NCBI GenBank assembly: GCA_947650365.1
Contig: CANTAL010000192.1
Span: 98,501 to 162,500 of the forward strand
Direction: 5' to 3'
DNA from: Chamaelirium japonicum
Lineage: Eukaryota > Streptophyta > Magnoliopsida > Liliales > Melanthiaceae
DNA: 64,000 nucleotides
Shown here: positions 61,800-64,000 of the stretch, piece after piece
Layout of the letters: each line of letters opens with the position of its first letter
Numbering within the stretch: position 1 is the first letter of the stretch
The notes under the pieces: generated by a model
Told to the model about the DNA's origin: nothing
The model's database searches: none
What the model saw: the letters and a program-made list of their open reading frames with translations, nothing else
Translations under genes and position numbers: made by a program

Positions 61800-63240
61800 G
61801 TTGAGTTTTGGTTCAACTTTGAAGAATAAGAAAAACTTACTGTCCGATCGGTCGGTAAGTCCTATCTGACCGATTGATTAGGGTATATTGCGAAGTATGT
61901 TATGAAAAACCGATTTGTCGGATAAGACCCACCGATGGATCAATAGATTGCAAATCTTTCTAGATATATACCAGTTTGTTGAGTCGGCACAACGTTCGTT
62001 GTGTTACTACTTGCGGCTGAATTTGTGTGTTCAAACCAATTTGTGAGAAATTATATATAAGTCATTTTTTGTTGAGTCGTCATGCATTCTTGAACACCAG
62101 GCAAGTGCATCACAACGGTTTAAGATTATCTGAAGACTCAACAATCCATCACACTTCCTTAGATGCTCACCTGAGACACGTGAGATGGGTTGGATTTGAA
62201 CGTATAAAATAGGATTTCTCGATCATTTCAGTTTGCGTGCCTTTTCATCGGTTTTATGTTTACATGCTTTTTGAGAATTCGACGCGATTACAAAATGATT
62301 TTCATGATTAAGATTAGCTGAGACGTATTATATGCCATGGGTCGAGCCAACATGCGCTACACACATGAGGGTTTTATCGATCATACTTTTTATCGTGTTT
62401 TGTACATATTGATGTTTAGGTTTTGTCATAATCTAGGTCGAGATGAGTCCAACACGTAAAATTTTCTAACTGTTGGAAGTCCACACTAGTGGTCTGAAGC
62501 CTTGTTCGAACCATTAGTGTTCTTGGTCCGAACGATGGTTTCGACCGCTAGAAAAACAGTTCCGACTTATCTATGTTGGTTTAGATCATTTGGGATGTTT
62601 TGGTGTAGGTGGTCCGAATCCGAATCCGATCAACAGTCAAATTGTTGACCACCATACCTGGTTTTATTGTGACATAGGTCAAGCAAAGGAATGCACCTCC
62701 CGGTATGGATATAGATGACCTGTCGGAGTGTCATACCAATGCAATGTCATTCGAGTAACCTAGTGCACCGTGGTATTAGGTCGCAAGTGAATCTCTTACA
62801 CATTGGTGCACCAAAGCACCACACAACTGGTTAGTCCACCGGACGTGGTTCCTCAGGATTAAGAACTGATTATCCTAAGCAGCAACACGGCTGAATACAC
62901 TAGTGTCTGCTCAGTGATCTGTGCACTATATTGCTTCTATTCGGTTACGGTCATTATGCCTGATAATGACCGTGGTGGAGACACACATGCTTTGTCATCC
63001 CACCATCTTATCTTGATAAGACGACCAACCTAATCAGAGTTCCGAACAATTTAAGATTATATATGACCAGTCTATTGAGTCTCCCATGGTCACTCAGGTG
63101 GATTACTATATTGCCATGGATACTTATTTTGTAATCAGAACACGTACTTATATACGTACCATAATGTAATTCTAATTAAATTATCAATAATTTGTAGATA
63201 AACCAGAGTTTTATAATCTATAGACCATATCAAACCAATA
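61800..63240 (-). other. Probable 3' LTR region of a copia running off the right edge
   Basis: This follows the RNase H relic in its reading direction. The minus strand at 63241-63253 reads CAAGTGGGAGAT, the classic copia polypurine tract. Repeated GTCCGAAC words at 62500-62640 match 40190-40410. The far LTR end was not found. Confidence 0.4.
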
Positions 63241-64000
63241 ATCTCCCACTTGATCTTGTAAGTAAAAATGGTATTGACTCCTATAGCTTTTACGTGCTGC
63301 TCAGGAATCATCTTAGTAAAGAGATCAATAATATTATCTACTGAGGGTATTTTGGTCACCGCTACTTGTCATTCCTTCTAAAATTGTCAGATCACTTGCG
63401 TTAGATATGTTTTCCCTTTTGGTAATGCCTTAGCTCCTTTATATGTGATATCGCCCCACTATTGTTAGGATAAATTACAATATATAACTGAACCTTTGGT
63501 ACGCACCTCAAGTCCATTAAGAACTTTATGAGCCACACCGCCTCTTTTGCCTCCTCGCACGCTGTAATGGACTTAGTCTCTGTGGTAGAGTCCGCGATAC
63601 ATTTCTGCACACTCTACAACCTAACCGTTCCTCCTCCCAAAGTAAAAACAAAACCCGTACGTAGTCAATATTTTGGATTCCATATCTTACGTAAAGTTAG
63701 AATCTGTATATCCAATCGATGTCAGATCTCGTGAAATGTAAACTAACTCATAATCCCTCATCCAACGAAGGTATTGAAGTATACTCTTCATGGCAGTCCA
63801 ATGTGTTGGACCCGGGTATGACTAAAACCTACCCATCATTTCTATTGTGAAACAAATATCTGGCCTCATTTACTACATGACATATATTTGGCTACCTACA
63901 GCAAAAACATAGGGTACCTTCTACATTGCTTGCTTCTCCTTAGGTGTCTTAGGACATTGGTCCTTAGACATTTTCAAGTCATGCCTAAATGATAAGAAAC
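63241..64000 (-). pseudogene. Copia RNase H and RT-end relic (continues beyond the window)
   Basis: Minus-strand frames read YADSTTE-like and EEAKEAVWLIKFLMDL, then NNSGAISHIKE and QKGKHI, followed by TKIPSVDNIIDLFTKMI, the copia RNase H in order. Between 63620 and 64000 further broken pieces (YLRWMRDY, GYTDSNF) belong to the RT end. Stops and frameshifts are frequent. Confidence 0.8.

Overview
This is a nuclear window from a flowering plant. The evidence is GT-AG introns, plant-specific retrotransposon lineages (Ty1-copia, Ty3-gypsy Tat, Cassandra, TRIM), an EDA40/WAV3-type RING-vWA protein, a PPR gene relic, and many plant MITEs and (CT)n/(GA)n arrays. The GC-rich coding exon of the EDA40-like gene hints at a monocot, but that is only a hint. 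Host genes are sparse and transposable elements nested several levels deep dominate.

Layout. 0-10 kb: a TIR element with inverted palindromic repeats (1.17-1.90 kb), a 301-bp TRIM (2.95-3.25 kb), a MULE-like element carrying a MITE (4.46-5.38 kb), a possible Q-rich terminal exon (5.84-6.11 kb), a Tourist-like MITE, a 1.1-kb solo LTR with perfect target duplication (7.12-8.23 kb), and hAT-like and other MITEs. 10-19 kb: a frameshifted PPR pseudogene, a tandem Cassandra array (three LTRs, two internal domains, 5S-like sequences), a foldback structure (14.2-15.6 kb), a possible first coding exon (16.38 kb), several MITEs, and a LINE ORF1 relic. 19.7-27.8 kb: a decayed Ty1-copia element on the minus strand, split by a young 2.7-kb gag-only LTR element (23.15-25.85 kb). 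28-35.3 kb: a solo LTR related to the Tat element, itself carrying a MULE-like element and a second solo LTR, flanked by pyrimidine- and purine-rich arrays, followed by long (GA)n satellites. 36.1-37.5 kb: the EDA40-like gene, with its first exon not found. 37.7-39.6 kb: a deleted copia element. 42.4-58.9 kb: a 16.5-kb Ty3-gypsy Tat element on the minus strand, inserted between the pol end and 3' LTR of an older copia. 59-64 kb: nested MITEs, a small membrane-protein gene with a clear TATA box (60.40-60.62 kb), and a copia fragment running off the end.

The most notable system is inside the Tat element. Between pol and the 3' LTR it carries a gene on the opposite strand with its own TATA box, three exons, a plant mobile domain, an SV40-like nuclear signal and a C-terminal coiled coil. 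Because its introns lie antisense to the retrotransposon transcript, they would survive reverse transcription. Both this gene and gag-pol are now broken, mostly by stops that single transitions can explain, as expected for a methylated, silenced element.

All calls are from reading the sequence by eye; no database search was run. Family names rest on remembered motifs. Boundaries supported by target-site duplications are the firmest.
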